Source: JAWKWA01 sp041397765 (GTDB lineage Bacteria; Pseudomonadota; Alphaproteobacteria; Rhizobiales; Hyphomicrobiaceae). Taken from it: DNA of 64,000 nucleotides. This document shows positions 1 to 7,833 of the stretch, piece by piece (position 1 is the first letter of the stretch; every line of letters begins with the position of its first letter). The stretch spans positions 62,001 to 126,000 of the forward strand of contig JAWKWA010000009.1 in the NCBI GenBank assembly GCA_041397765.1, read 5' to 3'. The notes under the pieces are model-generated. The model ran no database searches and was not told where the DNA came from. It saw nothing but the letters and a program-made list of their open reading frames with translations. The translations under genes and the position numbers were made by a program.

Positions 1-414
1 GAACTCCTCGTGCTGGCGCTCGCGCTCGGCCTCGCGGACCTTCTGGACGATCACCTGCTTGGCGTTCTGGGCGGCGACGCGGCCGAAATCGAGCGGCGGC
101 AGCGATTCTGCGATGAAATCGCCGATCTTGGCCTCGGGATTGCGGCGGGTCGCCTCGGCGAGGTCGATGTCGGTCGATTCGTTGACGACCTCCTCGACGA
201 CGTGAAGGAGGCGCGTCAGGCGGGTCTCGCCGGTGCGCGGGTCGATCTGGGCACGGATGTCGTTCTCCGCGCCATAGCGCGACTTAGCCGCCTTCTGGAT
301 CGCGTCTTCCATGGCGGCGATGACCACCTGCCGGTCGATCGACTTCTCCCGTGCGACGGCGTCCGCGATCTGCAGCAGCTCCAGCCGGTTTGCGCTTACG
401 CCTGTCTGGGCCAT
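1..414 (-). CDS. nusA: Transcription termination/antitermination factor NusA, N-terminal part (cut by window edge)
   Basis: The reading frame from ATG at 414 starts MAQTGVSANRLELLQIADAV and continues with AIQKAAKSRYGAEN and a segment rich in Asp/Glu, the typical NusA N-terminal RNA-polymerase-binding domain. Only 138 codons are inside the window; the S1 and KH domains lie beyond base 1. A GGAGG ribosome site sits just upstream of the ATG. NusA binds RNA polymerase and modulates pausing, termination and antitermination. It follows rimP directly, the standard rimP-nusA-infB order, but the rimP frame runs 131 bases into it. Identification is secure; only the C-terminal extent is unseen. Confidence 0.95.
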   Translation of the reverse strand, partial: MAQTGVSANRLELLQIADAVAREKSIDRQVVIAAMEDAIQKAAKSRYGAENDIRAQIDPRTGETRLTRLLHVVEEVVNESTDIDLAEATRRNPEAKIGDFIAESLPPLDFGRVAAQNAKQVIVQKVREAERERQHEEF

Positions 415-1102
415 GTCGGTCCTCCACATCTTCCGTTTCGGGCGACGTGTCGTCCGCGCCCGCGATATTTCCGATGAGTGCGGCGATCTCGGGATCACTG
501 TCCTGACGCGCCGCCTCCAGCTTCAGCAATTCATCCGTGAGCACGAGCCGTGCCGACTGCACGAGGCCGGTCGGCAGGCCGATCACCTCGGTCGCGGGAC
601 CGGACGCGCCGGCCTCGGCGGGGGCTGCTGCGGCGGCGGCCTTCTGGCCGGCCCGCGCCCGCTCGATGACGAGGCGGATCTCGCCATCCTCGAAGCCCTC
701 GAGGATGCCGCGAAAACGCCTGCGGCCGCTCACCATCTCCTTCAGCTCCACCCGCGCCTCGTGGCCGACCCAGCGCTCGACATCCTCCGGTCGCACCAGC
801 GGCCTGTCGATGCCCGGCGAGGAGACCTCCAGATGGAAGCGCTCGCGGATCGGGTCGTGCACGTCGATCAGCGGCGAGATGGCGCGGGAGATGTCCGCAA
901 GCTCGCCGACCGTGATGCCGCCGTCCGGCCGCTCGGCCATGATCTGCAGCGTCTGGCCGTTCTGGCCGCTCAATCGGACGCGAACGAGGCGGAAACCAAG
1001 CTCGACGATGGCCGGCTCGAGGAGATCGGCGATCTCGCCTTCGAGGCCGCTCTCGCGATGGAAGCGACGGGTCCGGTCGAGGCTCGGAGTGTCTTCTGTC
1101 AT
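284..1102 (-). CDS. rimP: Ribosome maturation factor RimP
   Basis: RimP assists assembly of the 30S subunit. The protein from ATG 1102 (MTEDTPSLDRTRR) has the family core: LEPAIVELGFRLVRVRLSG, QIMAERPDGGITV, ISPLIDVHDPI and LEVSSPGIDRPLVRPEDVER, then the C-terminal SH3-like part ending near LTDELLKLEAAR. It is 272 residues, longer than the usual 150-200, because the frame stays open through an Ala/Arg-rich tail that overlaps nusA by 131 bases. The last 40 or so residues are probably unstructured or non-conserved. An upstream in-frame ATG at 1171 (MIGHGRLNG) is a possible alternative start; the chosen start matches where family similarity begins. Confidence 0.92.
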   Translation of the reverse strand: MTEDTPSLDRTRRFHRESGLEGEIADLLEPAIVELGFRLVRVRLSGQNGQTLQIMAERPDGGITVGELADISRAISPLIDVHDPIRERFHLEVSSPGIDRPLVRPEDVERWVGHEARVELKEMVSGRRRFRGILEGFEDGEIRLVIERARAGQKAAAAAAPAEAGASGPATEVIGLPTGLVQSARLVLTDELLKLEAARQDSDPEIAALIGNIAGADDTSPETEDVEDRHGPDRRKRKPAGAAADRGRRRTGEVDRPAGGHRRHGRRDPEGG

Positions 1103-1203
1103 GCCGCGGGCGATCCGCTCGAAAGTTGCGCGCCGTGCGCCGGGGCCGTTCAGCCGGCCATGCCCGATCATTGCCTCGGGCGGCGGCCGGAAAGGCCGTG
1201 CCC

Positions 1204-1235
1204 AAAACAAAAAGAGCGGACCCGAAGGCCCACTC
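1204..1235 (-). terminator. Intrinsic terminator between trmB and rimP, possibly a rimP-nusA leader attenuator
   Basis: Read on the minus strand, GAGTGGGCC and GGTCCGCTC pair over 9 bp (two wobbles) around a TTCG tetraloop, followed directly by TTTTTGTTTT. This is a textbook rho-independent terminator. It lies about 170 bases after trmB, so it can end trmB transcripts, but it also lies downstream of a good promoter (1265-1293) and upstream of rimP, so it would equally act in the rimP-nusA leader. Confidence 0.85.
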
Positions 1236-1264
1236 CCGAAGTTGAGATGATCATGAGCAAAGGG

Positions 1265-1293
1265 ACTATACGCGGCGCGGCAGCCACATTCAA
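1265..1293 (-). promoter_or_regulatory. Putative sigma70-type promoter for rimP-nusA
   Basis: On the minus strand TTGAAT (1288-1293) and TATAGT (1265-1270) are separated by exactly 17 bases, a close match to the housekeeping consensus. Transcription would start near 1258 and run within about 25 bases into the terminator hairpin at 1204-1235. No experimental support; assignment is by motif and spacing only. Confidence 0.55.
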
Positions 1294-1403
1294 GAGGGAA
1301 AACACGAGGCCGCTCGCAGGAGCCAAAGTTCCGCCCGAATTGGCGAAGGCTGCCGGCGCGGTCGGGCGAGAGGGCCGTTCCGCTTGCTCGCCGACAGTGG
1401 CGC

Positions 1404-2147
1404 TCAGCAACGCTCGAAGGTGAGGAAATAGCGCGTGCGGCCGGCGGCGATGGCCTTCCTCTCATACTTCGTCTCGGGCCAGTCCGGCCAGCGCGTCCGC
1501 CAGTCGGCAGGCCCATCCGCCCGCCAGCGGAAATCGCCGGAGCGGCCGACGGCCTCGAGCGTGGTGCGGACATAGTCGCCGATATCGGTTGCGACCCGCA
1601 GCTCGGCGCCCGGTCGCATGACGCGGGCGAGGCGGCGAAGCGTGACGGGCGAGACGAGGCGGCGCTTCCTGTGACGGGCCTTCGGCCAGGGATCGGGGAA
1701 CAGCACATAGACGCGGCCGAGGGCGCCGTCGGGCAGCCATTCGAGGAGGGGGGCGGCCTCGCGGTCGTGCAGGCGCACATTGTCGAGCCCGGCCTCGGCG
1801 AGCGCGACGACGGTCGCGGCAAAGCCGTTGACGAAAGGCTCGGCGCCGAGAAAGCCGATGCCGGGGTCGGCGGCCGCCCGGTGGATGAGATGCTCGCCCA
1901 TGCCGAAGCCGATCTCGAGCCAGGCGTCGCGGACCGGCCGGGGAAACAGACCGGCGAGCGAGGAGGGCGGAGACCGCGACAGATCGAGCCCGTAGCGCGG
2001 CAGTGCGGCGGCGAACGCCGTCTCGACCGCCGGGCTCAGGCGGTGGCCGCGCATGCGGCCAAAGAACTGGCGGGCGGGACCGGGTGGCGGCCCTTTGCGC
2101 CGCCGTCGGCCGGTGGCGCCATCATCGCTCCTGCCGTCTGCGGCCAT
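1404..2147 (-). CDS. trmB: tRNA (guanine-N7-)-methyltransferase TrmB
   Basis: TrmB makes m7G46 in the variable loop of many tRNAs using S-adenosylmethionine. The sequence shows the SAM-binding motif WLEIGFGMGEHL, the GAEPFVNGF segment and the family signature VLFPDPWPKARHRKRRLV, ending ETKYERKAI...RTRYFLTFERC. The chosen ATG at 2147 is preceded by a good GAGAGGCGGA ribosome site; a GTG at 2162 is an in-frame alternative. The N-terminal 35 residues are Arg/Gly-rich. It lies downstream of metK, which supplies its methyl donor, but a strong hairpin separates the two. Confidence 0.95.
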   Translation of the reverse strand: MAADGRSDDGATGRRRRKGPPPGPARQFFGRMRGHRLSPAVETAFAAALPRYGLDLSRSPPSSLAGLFPRPVRDAWLEIGFGMGEHLIHRAAADPGIGFLGAEPFVNGFAATVVALAEAGLDNVRLHDREAAPLLEWLPDGALGRVYVLFPDPWPKARHRKRRLVSPVTLRRLARVMRPGAELRVATDIGDYVRTTLEAVGRSGDFRWRADGPADWRTRWPDWPETKYERKAIAAGRTRYFLTFERC

Positions 2148-2178
2148 TCCGCCTCTCTCCACGCGCTCTGTGAAACGA

Positions 2179-2215
2179 CGAGGGACGGCCGTGCCACGGG
2201 GCAGGCCGTCCCTCG
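2179..2215 (-). terminator. Very stable hairpin between metK and trmB
   Basis: A perfect 12-bp stem (CGAGGGACGGCC with GGCCGTCCCTCG) is extended by 4 more pairs after a one-base bulge and closed by ACGG. The minus-strand 3' flank is GTCGTTTCACAG-like with only a weak T run, so it may act as a partial terminator or as an mRNA 3'-end stabiliser rather than a strong intrinsic terminator. Confidence 0.5.
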
Positions 2216-2267
2216 CAAGGCCATCCAGTGCCTCGGGCTTCCGACAGGCGGCGCCCGTGCGCCCGCC

Positions 2268-3473
2268 TCAGCCCATGACGCCCTTCAGCTTGTCGACGAG
2301 ATCGGTCCGCTCCCAGGAGAAGCCACCGTCGGCGTCGGCCTTGCGGCCGAAATGGCCGTAGGCGGAGGTGCGCGCGTAGATCGGCTTGTTGAGATCGAGG
2401 TGGCGGCGGATGCCGCGCGGCGTCAGGTCCATGACCTCGAACAGCGCCTGCTCGAGCCGGCTTTCGTCGGTCATCGAGGTGTCGTGCAGATTGACGTTGA
2501 TCGACAGCGGCCGGGCGACGCCGATGGCATAGGAGAGCTGGATCGTGCAGCGCTCGGCGAGGCCGACAGCCACGACATTCTTGGCGAGATAGCGCGCGGC
2601 ATAGGCCGCCGAGCGGTCGACCTTGGTCGGGTCCTTGCCGGAGAAGGCGCCGCCGCCATGGGGGGCCGCACCGCCATAGGTGTCGACGATGATCTTGCGG
2701 CCGGTCAGCCCGCAGTCGCCGTCGGGACCGCCGATATAGAACTTGCCGGTCGGGTTGATGTGCCAGACCGTGTCCTTGGTGATCCAGCCCTCGGGGATGG
2801 CGCGGCGGACGAAGGGCTCGACGATGTCACGCACCTGGCGCGAGGACAGATCCTCGATGACGTGCTGGTGCGAGACGACGATCGCCGTCACGCCGACGGG
2901 CTTGCCGTCCTCGTAGCGCACCGTCACCTGGCTCTTGGAATCGGGGCCGAGCTTGGCGGCGTCACCTTCGCGGGCCTTGCGCGCCCGGGCGAGGTCCTCG
3001 AGGATCTTGTGGGCATAGTATATTGGCGCCGGCATCAGCTCGGGCGTCTCGTTGCAGGCATAGCCGAACATGATGCCCTGGTCGCCGGCGCCTTCCTCGG
3101 CATTGGTCGGCTGGCGGGCATCGACGCCCTGGGCGATGTCGGACGACTGGCCGTGCAGCAGCACCTCGATATTGGCGTTGGCCCAGTGGAAGCCTTCCTG
3201 CTCGTAGCCGATATCGCGGATCGCTTTGCGAGCGATGTCCTGAATATGGGCGACGGTGACGCCGTGGGGACCGCGATACTCGCCGGCGATGATCACGCGG
3301 TTGGTCGTCGCCATGGTCTCGCAGGCGGCGCGGAGCTGCCAGGGATCGAGGCCTTCCTTGGCCCCCTCGCGATAGAAGGCGTCGACGACCTCGTCGGAGA
3401 TACGGTCGCAGACCTTGTCGGGATGGCCCTCGGACACGGATTCGCTGGTGAAGACGAAGGACTTGCGGGACAC
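2268..3473 (-). CDS. metK: S-adenosylmethionine synthetase
   Basis: MetK joins ATP and methionine to make S-adenosylmethionine. The 401-residue protein is near the usual length (about 390). Signatures visible: SESVSEGHPDKVCDRISDEV (ATP/Mg binding), GDQGIMFGYA, the P-loop-like GGGAFSGKDPTKVDRSAAY and ISYAIG-type LSYAIGVARPLSI. Start is GTG at 3473 (MSRKSFVFTSES). I found no match to a SAM riboswitch in the short leader between metK and the 3611-3760 repeat. A TTGACA on the minus strand at 3558-3563 could be a -35 element but no good -10 follows. Confidence 0.98.
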   Translation of the reverse strand: MSRKSFVFTSESVSEGHPDKVCDRISDEVVDAFYREGAKEGLDPWQLRAACETMATTNRVIIAGEYRGPHGVTVAHIQDIARKAIRDIGYEQEGFHWANANIEVLLHGQSSDIAQGVDARQPTNAEEGAGDQGIMFGYACNETPELMPAPIYYAHKILEDLARARKAREGDAAKLGPDSKSQVTVRYEDGKPVGVTAIVVSHQHVIEDLSSRQVRDIVEPFVRRAIPEGWITKDTVWHINPTGKFYIGGPDGDCGLTGRKIIVDTYGGAAPHGGGAFSGKDPTKVDRSAAYAARYLAKNVVAVGLAERCTIQLSYAIGVARPLSINVNLHDTSMTDESRLEQALFEVMDLTPRGIRRHLDLNKPIYARTSAYGHFGRKADADGGFSWERTDLVDKLKGVMG

Positions 3474-3610
3474 GCCGGACCCCCCGGAAAAAGTTGCGGA
3501 TGGTATTGATCGGCGCGTGTTGTTGCAGCGAAATCCAGCCGGGTCAAGGGACCGTCATGTCAAGGGAAACCAGAAGGCGGGACAAGCGCGCAGGCCGGTG
3601 GCGGCCCCCT

Positions 3611-3760
3611 TACGCCTCGTCTTTGGGCGGGGCGAGCCTCATGCCTCACCTTTGGGCGGGTCGAGGCCACATGCCTCACCTTTGGGCGGGGCGAGCCCTC
3701 ATGCCTCGTCTTTGGGCGGGGCGAGCCCTCATGCCTCGTCTTTGGGCGGGGCGAGCCCGC
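3611..3760. repeat. Five-copy 30-bp tandem repeat at the 3' end of the XRE regulator gene
   Basis: Five adjacent 30-bp units begin at 3611, 3641, 3671, 3701 and 3731. The core, atgcctcgtctttgggcggg then gcgagccctc, is nearly identical in each; units 2 and 3 share an ACC-for-GTC change. The unit closest to the gene (3731-3760) encodes the last residues of the minus-strand regulator, GLAPPKDEA, and its stop codon spans 3729-3731. The period is a multiple of three, so the same peptide plus stop is repeated downstream in frame. Confidence 0.95.
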
Positions 3761-4286
3761 CGGCATCGTCGCCGCCTGCCAGGGTCTTGACGAGATCGAC
3801 CACCCGGCGACGCACCTGCGGATCGGTGATCTGCACGAAGGCGCGATTGAGCTCGAGCCCCTCGCGGGTGTTGAGGAAGTCGAGGATGTGGGCTTCCGAG
3901 GCGGATTCGGCAAAGCCGGGCTGGCCTGACGGGCCGCCCGCCACCGGCAACTCGTCGAAGAAGAACTGCACCGGCACCTGCAGGATGCCGGACAGGCGGT
4001 GCAGGCGGCTGGCGCCGACACGGTTGACGCCCTTCTCGTATTTCTGGATCTGCTGGAATGTCAGTCCCATCAGCTCGCCGAGCCGCTCCTGGCTCATGCC
4101 GATCAGCATGCGGCGCAGGCGGATGCGGCTGCCGACATAGACGTCGATCGGATTGGCGCGCTTGGGACTGCTACCGGCTTCCTCCCGGTCGTCTTCGGAG
4201 CTGCTCTGTCTCACGGTCGCGGGCCTTGGGTTCGATGCGCGGGGATGTCCGTGCCAGCCGTGTGCATTTCCCTCCGGCAAGGGCAT
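3729..4286 (-). CDS. XRE-family helix-turn-helix transcriptional regulator
   Basis: A small DNA-binding regulator of the alphaproteobacterial Cro/C1 type. The HTH is clear: VGSRIRLRRMLIGMSQERLG then GLTFQQIQKYEKGVNRVGAS and LSGILQVPVQFFFDELP, which is the usual layout of this family (about 140 residues). A C-terminal region of 60 residues follows (ILDFLNTREGLELNRAFVQI). The start is uncertain: ATG 4286 is given; GTG 4328 (overlapping the lnt stop) and GTG 4214 are alternatives, none with a strong ribosome site. It follows lnt by 34 bases. The 3' end lies in the first unit of a 30-bp tandem repeat. Target genes unknown. Confidence 0.85.
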   Translation of the reverse strand: MPLPEGNAHGWHGHPRASNPRPATVRQSSSEDDREEAGSSPKRANPIDVYVGSRIRLRRMLIGMSQERLGELMGLTFQQIQKYEKGVNRVGASRLHRLSGILQVPVQFFFDELPVAGGPSGQPGFAESASEAHILDFLNTREGLELNRAFVQITDPQVRRRVVDLVKTLAGGDDAGGLAPPKDEA

Positions 4287-4320
4287 AGGTGCATTGCCCG
4301 ATCGGCAACGACAGTCCACT

Positions 4321-6045
4321 CTAGCCACTGCGGCGCGACCTGACGAGAACCAGGATGAGAAACCCAGTGATTACCTGGGATAGCGGAATAGCGGATCCGT
4401 AGCGGGCGAATGGCGTCGCGGGGGCGGGGAGCGGCAGTGCCACGTCGAGCGTGCCACGAGCACCGAGCGGCAGATGGGCGAGAGTTCGCCCGTGCGCGTC
4501 AAAGAGCGCGGTGATGCCGGTATTGGCCACCCTGACGAGCGGCAGCCCCTGCTCGACCGCGCGGAGGCGGGCCTGCTGGAGGTGCTGATAGGGCCCGGCG
4601 CTCATGCCGAACCAGGCATCGTTGGTGACGTTGAGGATGAAGCCGGGGCGCTCCCGGGTGGAGACGGGGGCCGCGGCGGCCTCGGGAAAGATCGCCTCGT
4701 AGCAGATCAGCGGCACCAGAACCGGCAGTCCCGGCACGTCGAGCCGGCGCGGGCCGCGGCCGGCGGTGAAGCCGCCCCTCAGATGGGTGAGTTGCTCGAG
4801 CCCGACCGCCTCCAGGCTCGCCTGGGCCGGCAGATATTCGCCGAAGGGAACGAGGTGCAGCTTGTCGTAGGCGGCGAGCGGACGGCCTTCGTCGTCGATG
4901 GCGGCGAGGCTGTTGTAGACACGGAAGGGCTGAACGGGATTGGCCGCCGCCTCGGCCTCGGACATGGGCTCGGCTCGCAATGCGCCGGCGATCAGCACGC
5001 GGCCGGGCGGCAGGATGTCGGCGATGCGGGCGAGCGCGTCGGGGGCCTGAAGCAGGAGAAAGGGGATCGAGGATTCGGGCCAGACCACATGGGTGATGCC
5101 GGCCAGGGCGTCGGGCCGCCCGTCGGGTGCGCGGGTGCTGAGGTCGAGGAAGGTCGAGAAGATGCGCTCGCGATTGGCGCCCTCCCATTTCTCGGCCTGG
5201 GGGATGGCGGGCTGCACCAGCCGCAGACGGACGCCCGCGACCTCGCCGGGGGCCGGTGCGGCGAGACGCCAGGCGCCCCAAACGGCCGCGAGCGCGAGCA
5301 GAACGGCCATGGCGGCCGGCATCAACAGGTGATGGGATCGTGCGGTGCCGCCATTCCGTCCCGCATGGGCGTCGCCGAGAAGGGCGGGGCTCGCAAAGAC
5401 GAGTACGGCCCAGAATGTCAATCCCTCGACACCGACGAGCGAGGCCATCTGCATGAGCGCGTCGCTGCCGGTCAGGCCATAGCCGAGGGCGTTCCAGGGA
5501 AAGCCGGTCAGGACATGGCCGCGCAGCCCCTCGCCGAGCGAGAGGGCGAGGGCGAGCGACAGGATGCGGGCCGGGCCGATGACGCCCGAAAGCGCGTGGA
5601 GGCCGGCGGCGAGCGCAAAGAAGATCGCCAGCCCCGCCGGCATCAGCGTGACGGCGAAGGGCAGCAGCCAGGCGAACTTGTCGGCCTCGACGAGAAACGC
5701 CTCGCCGATCCAGTAGAGGCCGGGCAGCATGTAGCCGAAACCGAACCACCAGCCGACCGTCGCGGCCGCAAGGATGCGGGCGAGCAGCGGGCGGGCCCTC
5801 GCCCGGCGATCCGCCTCGGCGATGGCGCCGTCGAGGAGGAGGACGAGGGTCGGAAAGGTCAGCCAGAGCACCGGCCAGAGGAAGAACGGTGCCATCGCCA
5901 GCACCGAGACGGCCCCCGCCGACAAGGCCGCCGCAGGGCGCCGCCAGCCGGTCAGGCCGGATACGGTCCCGGCGAGACGGCCGAGCGCGGGCAGGAAGCC
6001 TTGCGCGACCAGCCGGCCGGGTAGGCCGGCCTCATCTTTCGGCAC
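4321..6045 (-). CDS. lnt: Apolipoprotein N-acyltransferase Lnt
   Basis: Lnt adds the third acyl chain to the N-terminal cysteine of lipoproteins at the periplasmic face of the inner membrane. The N-terminal half holds several hydrophobic segments (for example FFLWPVLWLTFPTLVLLL); the C-terminal half is a nitrilase domain with the catalytic triad visible as Glu in VVWPESSIPF, Lys in YDKLHLVPFGEYLP and Cys in LVPLICYEAIFPE. Length 574 is somewhat above the usual 510-530. Start is GTG at 6045, overlapping the corC stop by 14 bases, so the two are translationally linked in the ybeY-corC-lnt arrangement. Confidence 0.96.
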   Translation of the reverse strand: MPKDEAGLPGRLVAQGFLPALGRLAGTVSGLTGWRRPAAALSAGAVSVLAMAPFFLWPVLWLTFPTLVLLLDGAIAEADRRARARPLLARILAAATVGWWFGFGYMLPGLYWIGEAFLVEADKFAWLLPFAVTLMPAGLAIFFALAAGLHALSGVIGPARILSLALALSLGEGLRGHVLTGFPWNALGYGLTGSDALMQMASLVGVEGLTFWAVLVFASPALLGDAHAGRNGGTARSHHLLMPAAMAVLLALAAVWGAWRLAAPAPGEVAGVRLRLVQPAIPQAEKWEGANRERIFSTFLDLSTRAPDGRPDALAGITHVVWPESSIPFLLLQAPDALARIADILPPGRVLIAGALRAEPMSEAEAAANPVQPFRVYNSLAAIDDEGRPLAAYDKLHLVPFGEYLPAQASLEAVGLEQLTHLRGGFTAGRGPRRLDVPGLPVLVPLICYEAIFPEAAAAPVSTRERPGFILNVTNDAWFGMSAGPYQHLQQARLRAVEQGLPLVRVANTGITALFDAHGRTLAHLPLGARGTLDVALPLPAPATPFARYGSAIPLSQVITGFLILVLVRSRRSG

Positions 6046-7096
6046 GTTCGCCCTCGGGAACGCCGGTGCCGCCCTGGCGTGCCGGATGGATCTTGATCCG
6101 CTTCAGCCGCCGCGGATCGGCGTCGAGGACTTCGAACTCGACGCCGGCGGGATGGGAGATGATCTCGCCGCGCACCGGCACGCGGCCGAGCATGGTGAAG
6201 AGCAGGCCGCCCAGCGTGTCGAAATCCTCCGCGTCCTCGGGCTCCGCGAGCTTCAGGCCGAGATGGGCCTCGACGTCGGGAATGGGCGCGCGGCCGAGTG
6301 CCACCAGCCCCTCGCGCGGGTCCTCGAAGATCAGCCGCTCGTCGTCGTCGTGCTCGTCCTCGATCTCGCCGACGATCTGCTCGACGAGATCCTCGATCGA
6401 GACGAGGCCGTCGGTGCCGCCATATTCGTCGATCACCATGGCGAGGTGGACGCGCGTCGTCTGCATCCTCAGAAAGAGATTGAGGGCGGGCATCGAGGGC
6501 GGCACGAACAGCACGCGCCGGTTGAGCTTGGCGGCCGCCACGGTGCGCGACAGGTCGACCCGCGACAGGTCGATGCGCGGCAGCACCTCGGGCAGCATGT
6601 CCTCCTCGTCGAGCATCGGCGGGGGCACGGCGGCGCCGTTGGCGCCTTCCTCGGGCACCGTGGCGTTGTCGACGATGTAGCTGACGAGGTCCTTGATGTG
6701 GACCATGCCGTGCAGATCGTCGAGCGTCTCGCCGTAGACGGGGATGCGCGAATGGCCGGCGCGGCGGAAGAGATGGAGCGCCCGCTCGATCGTCGCCGTC
6801 TCCTCGATGGCGGTGATGTCGGCGCGCGGCACCATCACGTCCTCGACGCGCAGCTCGCCGATCTTCAGAATGCGCAGCAGCATCGCCCGCTCGAGCGGCT
6901 TGAAGTTCTGCGCGCCGTGCTCCTCCTCCTTCAGCGCCCGCTCGAGCACCTCTCGCACCGTCGGCTCCTCGCCGAGGCCGAGCCGGGACCACAACCGCAT
7001 CAGCCAGCCGGCACCCGCCGAGCCGTTCTGGACGGCTACATCGGGCTCGCCCGCGGGCACGAAGCCTTCGGATCTCAAGGGGTCGCTTTCACTCAT
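6032..7096 (-). CDS. corC: CBS-domain hemolysin/CorC-type protein
   Basis: Protein of 354 residues with the short, soluble CorC layout: paired CBS domains (VEDVMVPRADITAIEETATI through VHIKDLVSYIVDN, and MQTTRVHLAMVIDEYGGTDG to EDLVEQIVGEIEDE) and a C-terminal CorC_HlyC domain (TLGGLLFTMLGRVPVRGE). In Gammaproteobacteria CorC is tied to magnesium/cobalt efflux, but the exact role is not settled. It overlaps ybeY by ATGA (7093-7096) and lnt by 14 bases, giving a tight operon. The Asp/Glu-rich loop EDEHDDDERL is usual for the family. Confidence 0.93.
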   Translation of the reverse strand: MSESDPLRSEGFVPAGEPDVAVQNGSAGAGWLMRLWSRLGLGEEPTVREVLERALKEEEHGAQNFKPLERAMLLRILKIGELRVEDVMVPRADITAIEETATIERALHLFRRAGHSRIPVYGETLDDLHGMVHIKDLVSYIVDNATVPEEGANGAAVPPPMLDEEDMLPEVLPRIDLSRVDLSRTVAAAKLNRRVLFVPPSMPALNLFLRMQTTRVHLAMVIDEYGGTDGLVSIEDLVEQIVGEIEDEHDDDERLIFEDPREGLVALGRAPIPDVEAHLGLKLAEPEDAEDFDTLGGLLFTMLGRVPVRGEIISHPAGVEFEVLDADPRRLKRIKIHPARQGGTGVPEGERAER

Positions 7097-7767
7097 CTCT
7101 TTCCAGTCTCACTCGATTCCGCGCCGACCGGGCCCGTCTGCCCCGCACCGGCGGCGGCGTCGCCATAAGGATCGGCGATGCCGAAGCCGGCGAGCACGGC
7201 CACCTCGAGCGCCTCCATGCGCCCGGCGGCGGCATCCTCCTCGTGATCGTAGCCGAGAAGGTGGAGCGTGCCGTGAACGACGAGGTGGGCGAGGTGATCG
7301 ACGGGCGCGATGCCAAGACCGGCGGCCTCGCGGACGACCGTCTCGGAGGCGATGAAGATGTCGCCGAGGCCCGGCAGGGCGCCTGGCTCGCCGGGCATCA
7401 GATCGTCGGCCGGGAAGGACAGCACATTGGTCGGCTTGTCGATACCACGAAACTGCCGGTTGAGGGCACGGCTCTCCTGATCGCTGCCGATCACGAGCGT
7501 GAGGTGGCCGGATCTGGCCGTCAGATCTGGCACGGTGGCGCCGGGGGCGCCGGCGCGGCGGGCGGCGGCAACGAGGGCGGCGAGGCGGTCGATCCCCGCC
7601 AGATCGCAGAGCCCCTCCGCCTCGCAGAGGATCTCGATGCCCTCGCCAGCGCCACAAGCGTCCGGCGGCGCTGGACTGGCGCGACCGGCCGCGCCGCCTC
7701 TGTCGTCCTCAGGCATGGCCGATATCCGCCGGCGGGCCTTCACCGCTCGCGCCTCCCGGGTGCGCAC
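7093..7767 (-). CDS. ybeY: Endoribonuclease YbeY (rRNA maturation)
   Basis: YbeY is a metal-dependent RNase needed for 16S rRNA 3'-end processing and ribosome quality control. The zinc motif is intact: HLVVHGTLHLLGYDH, preceded by the family block NRQFRGIDKPTNVLSFPADD and LGDIFIASETV. The protein is 224 residues from GTG 7767, which has an AAGGGG ribosome site; ATG 7716 (MPEDDRGG) is an alternative. Both give a longer N-terminus than E. coli (155 residues). It sits between phoH and corC, a pairing conserved across Proteobacteria. Confidence 0.95.
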   Translation of the reverse strand: MRTREARAVKARRRISAMPEDDRGGAAGRASPAPPDACGAGEGIEILCEAEGLCDLAGIDRLAALVAAARRAGAPGATVPDLTARSGHLTLVIGSDQESRALNRQFRGIDKPTNVLSFPADDLMPGEPGALPGLGDIFIASETVVREAAGLGIAPVDHLAHLVVHGTLHLLGYDHEEDAAAGRMEALEVAVLAGFGIADPYGDAAAGAGQTGPVGAESSETGKR

Positions 7768-7833
7768 TCGGACGCCCCTTGGTCCGATCGCATGGAGGGG
7801 AGCCGAACGCGCGCACCAAGGCGCCGGGCGCTC

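Noticed and set aside
1168..1250. Short open frame (MIISTSGVGLRVRS...) in the rimP leader
   Set aside because: It runs through the terminator hairpin, has no ribosome site and no codon signature of a leader peptide.
3474..3610. SAM riboswitch before metK
   Set aside because: The short leader contains none of the conserved SAM-II or SAM/SAH core pairing that I know; no pseudoknot could be drawn.
3611..3760. CRISPR array
   Set aside because: The 30-bp units abut each other with no spacers, and no cas genes are present; it is a simple tandem repeat.
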